A stretch of 64,000 bases of DNA from Metridium senile (lineage: Eukaryota; Cnidaria; Anthozoa; Actiniaria; Metridiidae), in the NCBI GenBank assembly GCA_949775045.1, contig OX459102.1, positions 12,556,370 through 12,620,369 of the forward strand. Reading direction: 5' to 3'. A model generated the notes under the pieces. It ran no database searches. It saw only the letters and a program-made list of their open reading frames with translations, and was not told where the DNA came from. Both the position numbers and the translations under genes were made by a program. This document shows positions 47,198 to 58,544 of this stretch, one piece after another (the first letter of the stretch is position 1; every line of letters starts with the position of its first letter).

Positions 47198-47815
47198 GCA
47201 AAAATGCAAAACCGGACAAATACCACTCCCTCCCCTTGCGAAAAGCACATTTTGGCGCCAAAATAGCTTTTGCCCATTTTCACCTTTTACGGCGTGAAAA
47301 ACATTAGTTTTCATTTGAAATTGAAGGAGAAAGCTAAGATATATCAAAAATATGCAAAACATTTTACCAATAAATAATTACCCCCCCCCCCCTGTCATAA
47401 TATATCATCATTATCATTACACCCCCTCCCCCTCTCCTCGCAACACTGCACAAATACCACCCCCTCCCCTTGCGAAAAACACATTTTGGCGCCAAAATAG
47501 TTTTTGCCCATTTTCACCTTTTACGGCGTGAAAAACATTAATTTTCATTTAAAATTGAAGGAGAAAGCTAAGATATATCAAAAATATGCAAAACATTTTA
47601 CCAATAAATAATTACCCCCCCCCCCCCCCCCCCCGTCATAATATATCATCATTATCATTACACCCCTCCCCCTCTCCTCGCAACACTGCACAAACTGCAC
47701 AAATACCACCCCCTCCCCTTGCGAAAAACATATTTTCATAATTTTCATTTGAAATTGAAGGAGAAAGCTAAGATATATCAAATGATATGCAAAACATTTT
47801 ACCAAAAAAAAAAAG
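47140..47815. repeat. ~235-bp tandem repeat with poly-C and (CT)n
   Basis: Three head-to-tail copies (about 47150-47395, 47395-47640, 47640-47815) share GCGAAAAACACATTTTGGCG, TTTTACGGCGTGAAAAACATT and AATTGAAGGAGAAAGCTAAG. Each junction has a C run of 10-22; the first also has about 17 CT units. Confidence 0.85.
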
Positions 47816-49404
47816 AATTACCCTCTAAATTTGCAACGTACGTACCGGCTTTGTAAATGTCAGAGGTGAAGGCGCTTGTTGATCATGGCGAAGGTCTTTC
47901 AAGCTCGGTAAACAGCTTACTTTTGAAAACTTTTACAAATCTATTTGTGGTTAAAACAGCATAGGTTTTCTTTCTGCAAATAAAAAAGAAATATTTTAAG
48001 TCATAAATAAGAGTATTTCTGAGTAAGAAGACCTTGGCGGGAACATTTTTTCTTCAAATTCGCTAAGCAAAGCATTTGGCGCCAAAAAAATATACTAACA
48101 TTCAATAAACAGTTTCAAAATCATGATTAAGTGTGGTTTATAGAAGAAAAGCAGCAGAGAAGTGTTTTTACTAACCTTTTTGAACAGCTTCTTGCAAACT
48201 CCGCTTACACGTGGCTTCAACTTAGCGACCAAAATTCTCCAAAATTACAATTGAAAATTGCTTCTTTGTGTTGCCATTAGGAAAAGTCATCTAAGAACAG
48301 CCTATGAAATGTAAAATTAGAAGAAAATAATGAATTTTGTGCAAATATTTTAACAAAAAGTGAAGAAACCTTCTCACCTACATCCTTCTCTTCCTGCGTC
48401 TTGCCCCCGAGTGAAGGTGGGTCGACGAGCACTTCAAATGAATTCCCACGTGCATCACCATGGTTACAGCCAATCAGAAGAGTTCTACAATTTTGATGTT
48501 GATTTCCAACTTATCACGTGAAAGAATAGTTGGGATATTTGGGGTGGACAAATTTTGAAGTTAGCGTTGAGGGCCGAAGATCAAATTATACTGAACTGAT
48601 AGGGGTATTTTTAATAGTTTTCTTTACTGAAAAGCACGAAATTTTTTAATGAACAATATTTTTTTGAGTTAAAATATTATTTTTTCTAATTCGAATAAGC
48701 TTTAATTTCCATAAATATTTTCAAGATTTTCTTTAAAATAAAATCATTTTCCCGCCAAACATTTTCCCAGGTCAAGCTCGACAACAACAAATAAACAGCT
48801 GAAATCGGCCTCTCTGAAAACTACACTCAACAGCCCAAATCACCTCAAATATAACACCAATTGCTTCAGTGACTTTCTATCTTGCTTTTTCTGGTGTTTA
48901 TTTTGCAAGAACAACTTAATAACACTGTTTCTTAGACACTTTTTGAACTCGCAAACGAACCGAAGGTCGAACCAGGTAAAAGCAGACCATGCAGCGGACC
49001 TAAATAATATAATACCAATAAAACAACATTGAATACGTATTTTTTCCGTTTCCAATAGTCTCAATCTATAATCAGAGAAAATAATTATATAATCGTAATG
49101 AATCCCGAGTTCACGCAGATATGCGTCTAGTTTTATTACAATTCATTCGATAAAAATCCAAATTTACAATTTTAATTAGCAATCTGATAACAATTGCTTG
49201 TTATTCAATATTATTCACTCGGTCTTAACACAATTTTTCCTGCTATGTACGCATACTATAGAATATTGTTTATATTAATTCTAACATTCTATTAAGTGCG
49301 TTCTTTAAAGTGAATGTGACTATTATCGCGACACGTGATGCATGGTTTCCCGCCATTTTCCTTGACACGTGTTCCCCCACCCAATATATATCGCGTGAGT
49401 TCTA

Positions 49405-52400
49405 TTACTCATCCATCCAGGGGTGGCTCAAGATATCTTGAAGCGAGGCTCGATAAATTGGTTGTTTCTGGAGCATGGAGATAATCAGACTTCTGGCCCC
49501 TGAAATATCAATGGAGAGACTTTAATTGTAGATTATGATGTAATGGGATACTGTATATTGTGATATGTGGTGTGATACGTGATGTGATGTGATGTGATGT
49601 GATGTGATGTGATGTGATGTGATGTGATGTGATGTGATGTGATGTGATGTGATGTGATGTGATGTGATGTGATGTGATGTGATGTGATGTGATGTGATGT
49701 GATGTGATGTGATGTGATGTGATGTGATGTGATGTGTGGTGTGGTGTGGTGTGGTGTGGTGTGGTGTGGATTTTTTGTGTATTTAATTAATTGATATGTA
49801 CACTAGACCGCACAAGAGAGGTAAAAAAGCTCTATTTTCTAGATATGATCGCATGCAGATGATCGAAGAAGGCCTAGTCTGGGACCTAAACTCGCATTAA
49901 CTCGCAGCATTGAAATTTTGTGATTTCCCTTAACTCGCGCAGTCTCGCCCAAACTTGTTGCGAGTTGAGGCGAGTTTAGGTCCTAGACTAGGCCTCAAAG
50001 ACGATCGCACTTGAGTAATGACAATCAAGCTTGTGAGTTGCGACTAAATCTATTAAACAATCCTTTAAAACTGATTCTATTCCATACCTTCAGGAATGTA
50101 TTCAGGAAGGTCTAGCGATCTCCACATGGCATCATCAGGCCCTTTATAAGGCACATTGCCAGTAAACATATCATACAGAATACAGCCTAACGACCATACA
50201 TTGGCTTCACGTCCAAAATACTCGTGGTTCTCACTGTATTCGGGTGGACAAAGGGCATATGTACCTACCAAAAACATAATTAATATCACTATTATTACAT
50301 GGGCTTAAGGCAGATTTCATATGACTATGAAACATTCAGTGCCGCGTGCGTGCCTTGCCGCGACAGTGATGTATCTAGAAGCTTTGAGGTGCCTTGCCAT
50401 GCCTTGAACGCGTTTGTGCCGTGAACATTTCATAGCCATACAAAATCTACTATATTTACTCAGTCATACTGCAACAAAGTCTGAGTAATGGTTTTAACAA
50501 AAAGTATTTTAATACTTATTTTAGTACTTAAAAGTACATCGCACGCTCTACTAAGATAAATGTGTAACCCGCCCGCCGTATAAGCCGCGACTGAGTATCT
50601 ATAATTGCTGCGAACGAAGTGAGCAGCGACACTAATCTCGCAGATTTTCCATTGGGATCCCTGTGTAACACGATCAATACCCAAGTCGAAAGTCGATTTC
50701 GTGGGCTAGGTAGCGATTGACAATTTTTGCGCCTGCCGTAATCGTAATCAGCGGTTATTATCAAATGATTAATGCGCCGTAAACCACATGGTCTCTTGGC
50801 GAAGGTATGTATGATAATTACTTTATGTTAAATGCGACTTTATTTACTCGAGGAAGTATTCATCAAGGTGATGGTCGTTTTAGCAACATTTCAAGAGGAA
50901 GACAATGTGCTTTTATGACTCTTTCAGCTCTGTTATGTGCAAATTGTGGTAATATTTCGAAATGGACAACACAGACGGTGGATCGTCTTTTAGCCGAAGG
51001 AGATTCCATGTTTTTAAAAGCTTTCGAAGAACGCTCTGTACCTGATGAAGAGACGATTTCTCTGAATTATCTGCAAGATCGAGTCCTTTGGTTTACGATG
51101 ACACAGAATCAATCGCCCAACGAGGCAAACGATCCAAATCAATCGCCCGACGAGGCAAACGATCTTGATTTACATTCTGCCTTGATGAATACTTTCTCGA
51201 ATGATAATTATGCATTTATGATACTAGATGGTTATACGATGGCATTGATTAAACATACTGACAATGTTATTTATGTTTTTGATTCTCATGCACGTAACGA
51301 TTATGGTATGCTTGATGATAATGGCACTGCTGTTGTTATGAAATGCTGTGATCTAACCACATTAGAACAATATTTACGTTCACTTTCCATTGAATTAAGT
51401 AGTGAATTCTTTGAAATTATGCCTGTTCAATTTGTTAGTAACACTAGTAAATCACCAACTCACCAACTAATGTCGACTAACAATAAAAATTTGTGTACGA
51501 GAAAAGTTGTTGAATTTTCTGAATGTAAAGAGGAAAAAAATATTGAAAAAACAAAAAAAAGAAAACTCCCAGAAGAAACGCCACATCATAGAGAAACCAG
51601 GCTAGAAAAGATGAGAACATATCAAAAAAATAGCAAATTAACACAAACTGCAATTGAAAGGCAAAAAAGATTAGATGCACAAAAAGCATACTTCAAGAAA
51701 AAAACATCTGAACAAACCGAAACTCAATCGCAAAATAGTTTAGATGCACAAAAAGCCTACTTTAAGAAAAGAATCATCGAAGAAACTCATTTTCAAAAAC
51801 AAACTAGATTGGAAAATAAACTCACGTTTTTAACAAAAACAACTTCAATAATAACAACTTTTCATTGAACCATAAGCTACAACCTGAAACTCTACAAAGA
51901 ATACAAAAGTTTAGGCACCGTCAAAAGTAATGAGTTTTGAAGCGTATTTCTATTGTTTCACAGTCTTAACAATACGAAAATGCTTTGAAGCGCATGAATG
52001 TCGACAATAGCTTACTTTAAGTGCATACAAATACACATCGCAGCACTTCACTTCTGATAAGAACCGCTAGTATTATATTGATGATATGTTTGGCTTATTT
52101 ACGTATACTGAAAAAAGGAAAATAAGCGGCGGTATGTAGTGCCTTCAGGACCTCTCTCAAAGAGCCACGCCCTAACCAACTGGGGCCAATTGTACGAAGC
52201 CTGGATAAAGTCATCCGCTGGACAAGAGTTATAGTTTTATCCGTTGGATAGGGATTTATCCGTTGGATAGGAATTTATCCGGTGGATAGGAATTTATCCG
52301 GTGGATAGTGCTATTTTCAGGCTTCGTATAACCGGCCCCAGGTATTCTCAAGTTGGACTTAAAATATATATAACACTGAAAGAAACTGAATTCGTAAAGT

Positions 52401-53892
52401 ATTCTGACCGGGTATGACGTCATCGTGCAAATGGCCTATAAATCCAACCTCGTTCCCAGGGCTCTTTCCCTTTGCTTTTGGGTGGGGCGGCCCGCCCAAA
52501 AGCGAAGGGAGAGGGAACGAGGTTGCTATAAATCAACGAAAAACTACCAACCTGTAAAACCTTTAATAGGTTCATCAGTTAGAATCCAGGACAATCCAAA
52601 ATCGATAATTTTCACGTTGCCATCGCCATCCACTAGGATATTTTCTGCTTTAAGATCATTGTGCATGATGTCACGTTCCTCGAGGTACGTTACAGCTTCA
52701 ACCAACTGACGTAGAATACGTTTAGCTTCCGCTTCACTCAGTTGCTTGTTCGAGCCTTCGACGTATTGAAGCAAGTTTTTGGAGTCACGTGGTTTCTCCA
52801 TGACGATTGCGTGACTGTCATTAAAGCTATAAAACTTGAGTAGCTTGATGATGTTGGGGTGTTTTGCTTTGTTGAGGAAGTACGCTTCGGCGGGAATGAC
52901 CCGTCTTTTCCCGACCTGTTGGAGAAGAGAAGGTATTAGGGTTTTCCGATTTACCGGCACAAAGGCAGATTTGGCACTAATAGTGCCAGATGATAGTACC
53001 AGTGTTAATTTGTCATTATTCCTGCAATATTGTTTTTATTGTTCATTCTTACTCAGAACATGCAATATTTTGAACACATGCAACTCCTTGAAATTCTAAT
53101 AACGGTTAATACGTATGCTAATTATAGTATCTGGTACTATTAGTACCAAAGTCGCTAAATCAGAAAACGATGGTGTTGTGGTGACGATGATACATTGATG
53201 ATGATGATGATAACTGAATAGGATGATGATAATGATGATGATGATGATGATGATGATAACATGATGATGTTGATGGTAATGATGGTGCATGATGATGATC
53301 AATGATGATGGTAATGATGATCGTGAAAGTGATGCCTAATAAATAGGACTGATAATCAACATGATAATGATTAATAAATATGATATATAAAGATACATAT
53401 TTGAATTATTACTACATAGGCAGAGTCTTTAATATGAACCGCCACTTTTGAAAATATGATAAGCTTATATTACCATGGTCTATGGCCGGTTTAAATCTCT
53501 TACCTGGACTGTTCTCGTAGTTCTTTCGTTAGGAATGAATTTGATAGCAACCTTTAAAATGACAAAGATCCAAAATAAATAAACGGAAATCAAAGTTTTA
53601 GCAACTAAACTAGTTGATGACGTAAATTGGACAACGTTTGTTAAAAACTGCAGCAGTTATATCTATTTTAAAAAGGTGGTGGGTTTTGTAAGTCAAACAA
53701 GAAATGATGTGAAACCACTTATTTAAAATGGTTGTAAGAGACAATAGAACTAAAAAATTAAATAAAAATAACAACGAATAATAATGTAAAAATAGTTTCA
53801 TGGAAGAATATTTGTCAAAATATATATGACAAAAAATGAATTTCTCGAGCTCTGATTTTTTTTAACCGTTTGCCAAACATGGCCTTTTTATT

Positions 53893-53956
<64 letters not shown>

Positions 53957-56900
53957 CCAACCAACCAACTAATCAATCAATCAATATATCAATCAATCAT
54001 TCAATTTATTTAAGTCACAACGTGGGATCGATAAGGTCGCCCTTACATCCGAGCCAGAGGCTCACGTAAAAAACGTATGACAATTATATAAATATATTGA
54101 ACTAGATAAAGAAAATTTACCCATAATTCCTTAATGTGTTGATGTTTTGACCGATCATGTTCACCGGACAAAGTTTTTAAACAAGCTGTGTATTACCTGA
54201 GTACCATCCTTTCTTCTTGTCGCAGCCCTTACTGTGCCAAACGCTCCTTGACCAAGAACCTCGCCCACTTCGTACTTCAAATCGAAAGCATCTTTCTTGA
54301 TAGACGCTGCACAATCAAAAACAACAGAAATATTAATAGCTAAAACATGAAAATCTAGACGCACTTTAGTGCGTTTATTCAGGCTACGTCATAGCTAGAG
54401 TAGTAATTAATAGGTGGTTTACCTGTGGCATTACGTCATGTATACCCTGAGTAATTAAATCGTTAAAATAATAAATTATATAAAAGATTGGATTGGAAAT
54501 CGCGCGACGTCACGGCGAAATACGTGACGTCATATCCGTGTGTTCAAAGGCGCGAAAAATTGACGGGACAATGACAATGACAAATGACGCGGCCGCGTCT
54601 CAGGAATTTGTTTCTAGATTTACAGCATTTATACACTGTAAAATAGTATGCATAAAGTAGGCCTAAGTTTCAGTTTCAAATTCATAAAGGATCTTCATAC
54701 CTTGAACAGCTTGAAATATCTTTCTTGGTTTACGAGCTTTTTTGCTTTTTTGTGTCTTCGTTTTGTTCTTGTTGTGCTTGCGCTCTTCTGGAACGTCAGC
54801 CTTGTAGTCAGAGAGCAAAGCACGGCACTGGGATGAAACAAAATCGAATTAAGAACGGATATTATTGATTTATTTCTAATTTCATTCATCATTTTTATTC
54901 AGTTATTAAGTTATGCATTCATTCATTTATTCATTCATTCATCCATCCATTCATCAGTCGTTTATCCATTCATTTATTAATGATACCTGGTTTTTCTCAT
55001 CACTTTGGATTATCTTTTTGTGTGGCTGTTCTTCTTCTGGGAAGATTTCATGACTGCCTCGCTTTTTAGGACTCGAAAGGACGACTTTATCCTTAGCTGA
55101 AAAGATCAAAACAAATATTAGAATAATTCAATAGGGCATTGTGGCGCATTTTGCGGGCTAAAATGAACAAATCAGTAATAGAATTGAGTTTCTTGGGCGT
55201 AGATATGTTTTTGCCCCTTCTCAGGATGCATTTTAACACTCGCTGCGCTCGGGCAACTTGAAATGAACCTGAGTCGATCGATCGGGCCAAAAACATATTT
55301 ACGCCCGCGAACCTCAACTCTATTGTTATAATAACAACACTCAAACTGAACAGACAGACAGGACGGATTGACAGATATTTAAGCTATAGTATTACCTCTT
55401 ACAGCTTTTAGGATCTTTCTTGGGCTTTCTTGGACTTGTTTTTCGACTTGGCTTAAAGTTTCCAAAGTCTGTTCAGTGTCCTGCGATGTGGCAGGTTTAT
55501 AATCAGAAGACAAAGCTTGATGCTATGAAATAATTTATTGATATCTATATATATTACGAACTGTCGTATACGATAAAAATGCCAGAACGAATCGATGAAT
55601 TGTTTCATTCATTCGCCCATTCATTCATGTGTTTCATTCATTAATTCATTAATTCATCCATCCATCCGTTCATTCATTCATTCATAATCCCTAATTATAC
55701 CTGGTTTTTCTCGTCGCTTTGGATGATCTTTTTGTGAGGCTTTTCCTCGTCTGAGAAGATTCCATGACTGCCTCGCCTTTTACCTCTCGATACGACGACT
55801 TTATCCTTAGCTGGAAAATATAAAAACAAACCCCTGATTTTGAAGCCACCAATAGAGGCTTTTATCATACACATGGTTTTTTATGTTCGATTAAAGGTAT
55901 TGCATGGCTTACCAGATTTTTAACTTCGAACTTAAAATCTGGAAAGATTTTTATACAGTCTTATTAGAGTACAGAGTACAGAGTACAACAACAACAACAA
56001 TAGTAATAACAACAACAATAAAAAACACACACACAAAACTGAAAAAAAAAAACAGTGTAAATTATAGTATTACCTCTTACAGCTTTCAGGATCTTTCTTG
56101 GGCTCTCTTGGACTTGTTTTTCGACTTGGCTAACAGTTTCCAAAGTTTGTTCAGTGTCCTGCGATGTAGCAGGTTTATAACCAGAAGACAAAGCTTGACG
56201 CTTTGAGATAAATTTATATATGTACAAGTTAATACGATTTGTCGAATGCGATAAATACGATCGACTTCGATGCAATAACGATGTTATATTAGTATATAAA
56301 AAAATAGAATAGACAATCACTTTTTAACCGAGGTTTTAATCGTTTATAGCCAGACCTAGTGTCTAATTTGGGAGACTCCGATACCCCGATACCTCTACTT
56401 TATATTTTAGCAAACGACTCTTCTCATATGTTGATTTTTGCTAAACTAAGGAGTAAACCCGGAGAACTGTGCAACCCTCACTCGTGGTATGGTAGAAAAT
56501 AACACATCAAACGAACTGACATATAAAACACACTATAGATCAATTAATTTAACGCAATGTCAGTGATGCATTTACAACAATTGGAGATGGTCATGCGATT
56601 TTTTTTTCAAAAGCATACAGACAATTAATTTGATATTTGTAGATCAATACTTCTAATTGCAATCTATCTAGTTTATTTATTCTAATTGCCTGAGGAATGT
56701 CATCAGTAACAAAAAGTCTAACCTTGTCCCTTTTACGTTTGCGGATGACCTTCTTGTAGGGCGTTGTCTCCACTGCTTCGTCTCCATTGCAACTTCTTTT
56801 GCGACGTAAACTTGAGGTGACCAACTTCTCTTCAAAGCTCGGTTGATAAATTTCGATTGAAGTTGCTCTCTTTGTAGCAATGGTTCCATTTTCGATGCAG

Positions 56901-57093
56901 ATTTTGTAACTATGTAAGAAAAAGTTACAGTCTAGTAAGGCAAGGTCTTAGAGAAAAAAGGCTACTCCGCTGCTTGCATTTTTTCAGTTTTCGGAAAAAT
57001 AGCTACTCAAATCGCTACAAAAATGCGACTAAACTGTTCTCAGGTGATTGAAAAATGTACTTACGATTTCTGCGCGCTTTCTGTTTTCGACAT
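49405..57093 (-). CDS. PIM-like Ser/Thr kinase with duplicated N-terminal exon modules
   Basis: Twelve exons, all phases consistent, give 536 residues: 57065-57093, 56723-56909, 56074-56200, 55701-55810, 55396-55522, 54987-55096, 54701-54827, 54197-54306, 53504-53551, 52552-52915, 50088-50264, 49405-49499. The last five form the kinase domain: glycine loop GQGAFGTVRA, VAIK lysine, hinge EKP (a Pro in the hinge is a PIM hallmark), catalytic loop HNDLKAENIL, DFG, CPPE, and WSLGCILYDMFTGNVPY. HRD is HND, so this is a non-RD kinase; the catalytic Asp, the loop Asn and DFG are kept, so activity is plausible. The N-terminal half is Lys-rich and made of alternating 127-bp (RKILKAVRG-type) and 110-bp (HKKIIQSDEKNQ-type) exons. 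The start exon codes MSKTESAQKS. Best match is the PIM/CAMK-like group; ortholog not assignable. Confidence 0.9.
49570..49770. repeat. (GATGT)n then (GTGGT)n pentanucleotide repeat
   Basis: About 33 copies of GATGT pass abruptly into six or so of GTGTG/GTGGT. It is 70 bp upstream (minus sense) of the last kinase exon. Confidence 0.93.
49871..49994. mobile_element. MITE with GGCCTAGTCTGGGACC ends
   Basis: Inverted ends GGCCTAGTCTGGGACCTAAA and TTTAGGTCCTAGACTAGGCC; 124 bp, in the last kinase intron. Confidence 0.75.
50807..51868 (+). CDS. Helitron-type cysteine protease (peptidase C76-like) ORF
   Basis: A 353-codon frame in the intron between kinase exons 52552-52915 and 50088-50264, on the opposite strand. 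Residues 15-170 resemble the Cys protease/deubiquitinase fold that Helitron-like transposons carry near their helicase. The likely active Cys is in SRGRQCAF (Cys34) and the Asp-x-His pair in VFDSHARN (Asp159, His161). A 10-residue tandem copy (NQSPxEANDx) follows. The tail, from about residue 255, is Lys-rich with repeats of the type RLDAQKAYFKKK, typical of the linker before Helitron helicase regions. No helicase follows: after the stop a shifted frame (LQPETLQRIQKF) continues the repeat briefly, then unrelated sequence starts, so this is a truncated element. Domain call is by motif only. Confidence 0.55.
   Translation: MYDNYFMLNATLFTRGSIHQGDGRFSNISRGRQCAFMTLSALLCANCGNISKWTTQTVDRLLAEGDSMFLKAFEERSVPDEETISLNYLQDRVLWFTMTQNQSPNEANDPNQSPDEANDLDLHSALMNTFSNDNYAFMILDGYTMALIKHTDNVIYVFDSHARNDYGMLDDNGTAVVMKCCDLTTLEQYLRSLSIELSSEFFEIMPVQFVSNTSKSPTHQLMSTNNKNLCTRKVVEFSECKEEKNIEKTKKRKLPEETPHHRETRLEKMRTYQKNSKLTQTAIERQKRLDAQKAYFKKKTSEQTETQSQNSLDAQKAYFKKRIIEETHFQKQTRLENKLTFLTKTTSIITTFH
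52178..52341. mobile_element. MITE with CTGGGGCCAATTGTACG ends and internal tandem repeat
   Basis: Ends CTGGGGCCAATTGTACGAAG and CTTCGTATAACCGGCCCCAG. The interior holds four diverged TTTATCCGGTGGATAGGA units. It lies between the Helitron-type ORF and a kinase exon. Confidence 0.72.
52446..52524. mobile_element. Short palindromic MITE (AACCTCGTTCCCAGGG)
   Basis: A 79-bp hairpin AACCTCGTTCCCAGGGCTCT / GGGAGAGGGAACGAGGTT. A half copy is present at 34012-34056. It lies 28 bp from the donor of kinase exon 52552-52915. Confidence 0.7.
53170..53330. repeat. (GAT)n trinucleotide tract in a kinase intron
   Basis: GATGATGATGATAATGATG repeats between kinase exons 53504-53551 and 52552-52915. Confidence 0.88.
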
Positions 57094-58544
57094 CACGTTC
57101 AAAATTTCAAAGTTAAATCTCGTAGTTTCACTAACGGTTTTTGTGTTCAACGTATCTTTGCAAAACTGCGCGTTGTCTTGGTGAGGGGGGTTTGTTTACT
57201 CCGCAGTTTGCTCACGTCAGGTTTTTACGTTTCACTAGCTCGACTCCGCGCGCGCTTTTAGAAGTATGTCAGCCATTTAATTTGATTTTAGCAATAGTCA
57301 GAAACGTTTTCTGAATATACCATCAAAAAGACGGAGAGCATTAAGAAAAACATGATTTTTACAAATGTTATGAAGCATAGTTGTGTACATGTTTATCACA
57401 AATAATATAAATCAAACTGGAGTTCACCTGTAGCTCAGTAGTTCGTGCGTTTGCCCAGAGACCAGAAGGATGTACGCTACGAAGCTTCCCCCTAAAAAAA
57501 ATCGAAAAGACAAAAAAAAACACCCTACTGAAAGGGAACGGAACGTGTAAACATCTACATAAAATAATGATATCTGATTGGCACACATCCGAGAACCTTA
57601 TACTATGTGTTGGTACTTGAAGTGCTTCAGCAAACTCGTAAGTTTATGCTTATTTTATGTAGATGTTTTTTATAAAGGAAATACCCCCACAGACCACCAA
57701 AAACTCAAAGAATGTCATTTTTAAAAGACGACAAAGTCTGATTGAAATATTACCTTTCGAGTTTAAAATTAAAACTGACATTAAACAAATGATTAAAATA
57801 GTTCAAGAGATACAATATCAATAAACTTACCCTAACAGTAACTATAACTTTGCTTTGACCAAAATTATCAAATCATGCTTGAAGCAATCTTCAACGATTG
57901 CTAGACATTGCTTAAACATATTAAAAGAGCTTGAACTCGTCGTCCAATGGAACAAGCGCTTTTCTTTTCCTTTCTACTTGTTTAGTTTAATTTAGTTCTG
58001 TTCGTTCTCTTTCGTTTTCTTTTGTTTCTTTGTTTTCTCTTTTTTCCTTTATATTTGCTTTTCTCTTCTTCCCGCCTTTTTTTACGCGCACGCTTGTCGC
58101 AGATCATTACCCACAATTCTCTGTGCCTGAGCTTGGTAACCTCTCCGTATACTTCTTTATGAAATCTACAAAGTGTGCTTGTGTCACTGAAAAAGGTTTG
58201 TATTCAAAATAAAATAACTAAAAAATAGTAATTGATTGATTTGTGAATTGTCTTTATTTCAGGTTTTTCTAGCGAAAGTCTTTTTTCTTTTCATTGCTAA
58301 GGATTTTTTTAGGCCGCATCTTTCTTCTCATCATCTCGGTTCAGTCGAATTCCGCCGCCATCTTTGCATCGAATATAACTTACTTCGCGTTATTCGTCTA
58401 AATCAAATGACTGATTGCGCTCGAAAGGCTCAAAGGCTGTTGGTTTTTAACTTACTAAACACTCTTCATGCTTATTGAACTATCTATCTTGCTATTTACA
58501 GACAGGTTATCAAGAATTGCAGCAGTTTGATGGCAGACTAAGTC
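57094..58544. promoter_or_regulatory. Intergenic space between divergent kinase and RBM genes
   Basis: About 1.45 kb between the kinase ATG (minus) and the proposed RBM ATG (plus). It holds a CCGCCATCTTTG (YY1-like) motif near 58350 and pyrimidine-rich stretches at 57960-58080. Promoters for both genes are expected here; no TATA or other core element is certain. Confidence 0.4.

Noticed and set aside
56677..56889. ATG-started 70-codon frame in kinase exon 2
   Set aside because: Ends in the wrong phase for the next exon; the other frame joins the MSKTESAQKS start exon and resembles the downstream modules.
57425..57480. GTAGCTCAGTAGTTCGTGCG, resembling a tRNA A box
   Set aside because: No B box or stems follow; at most a SINE scrap.
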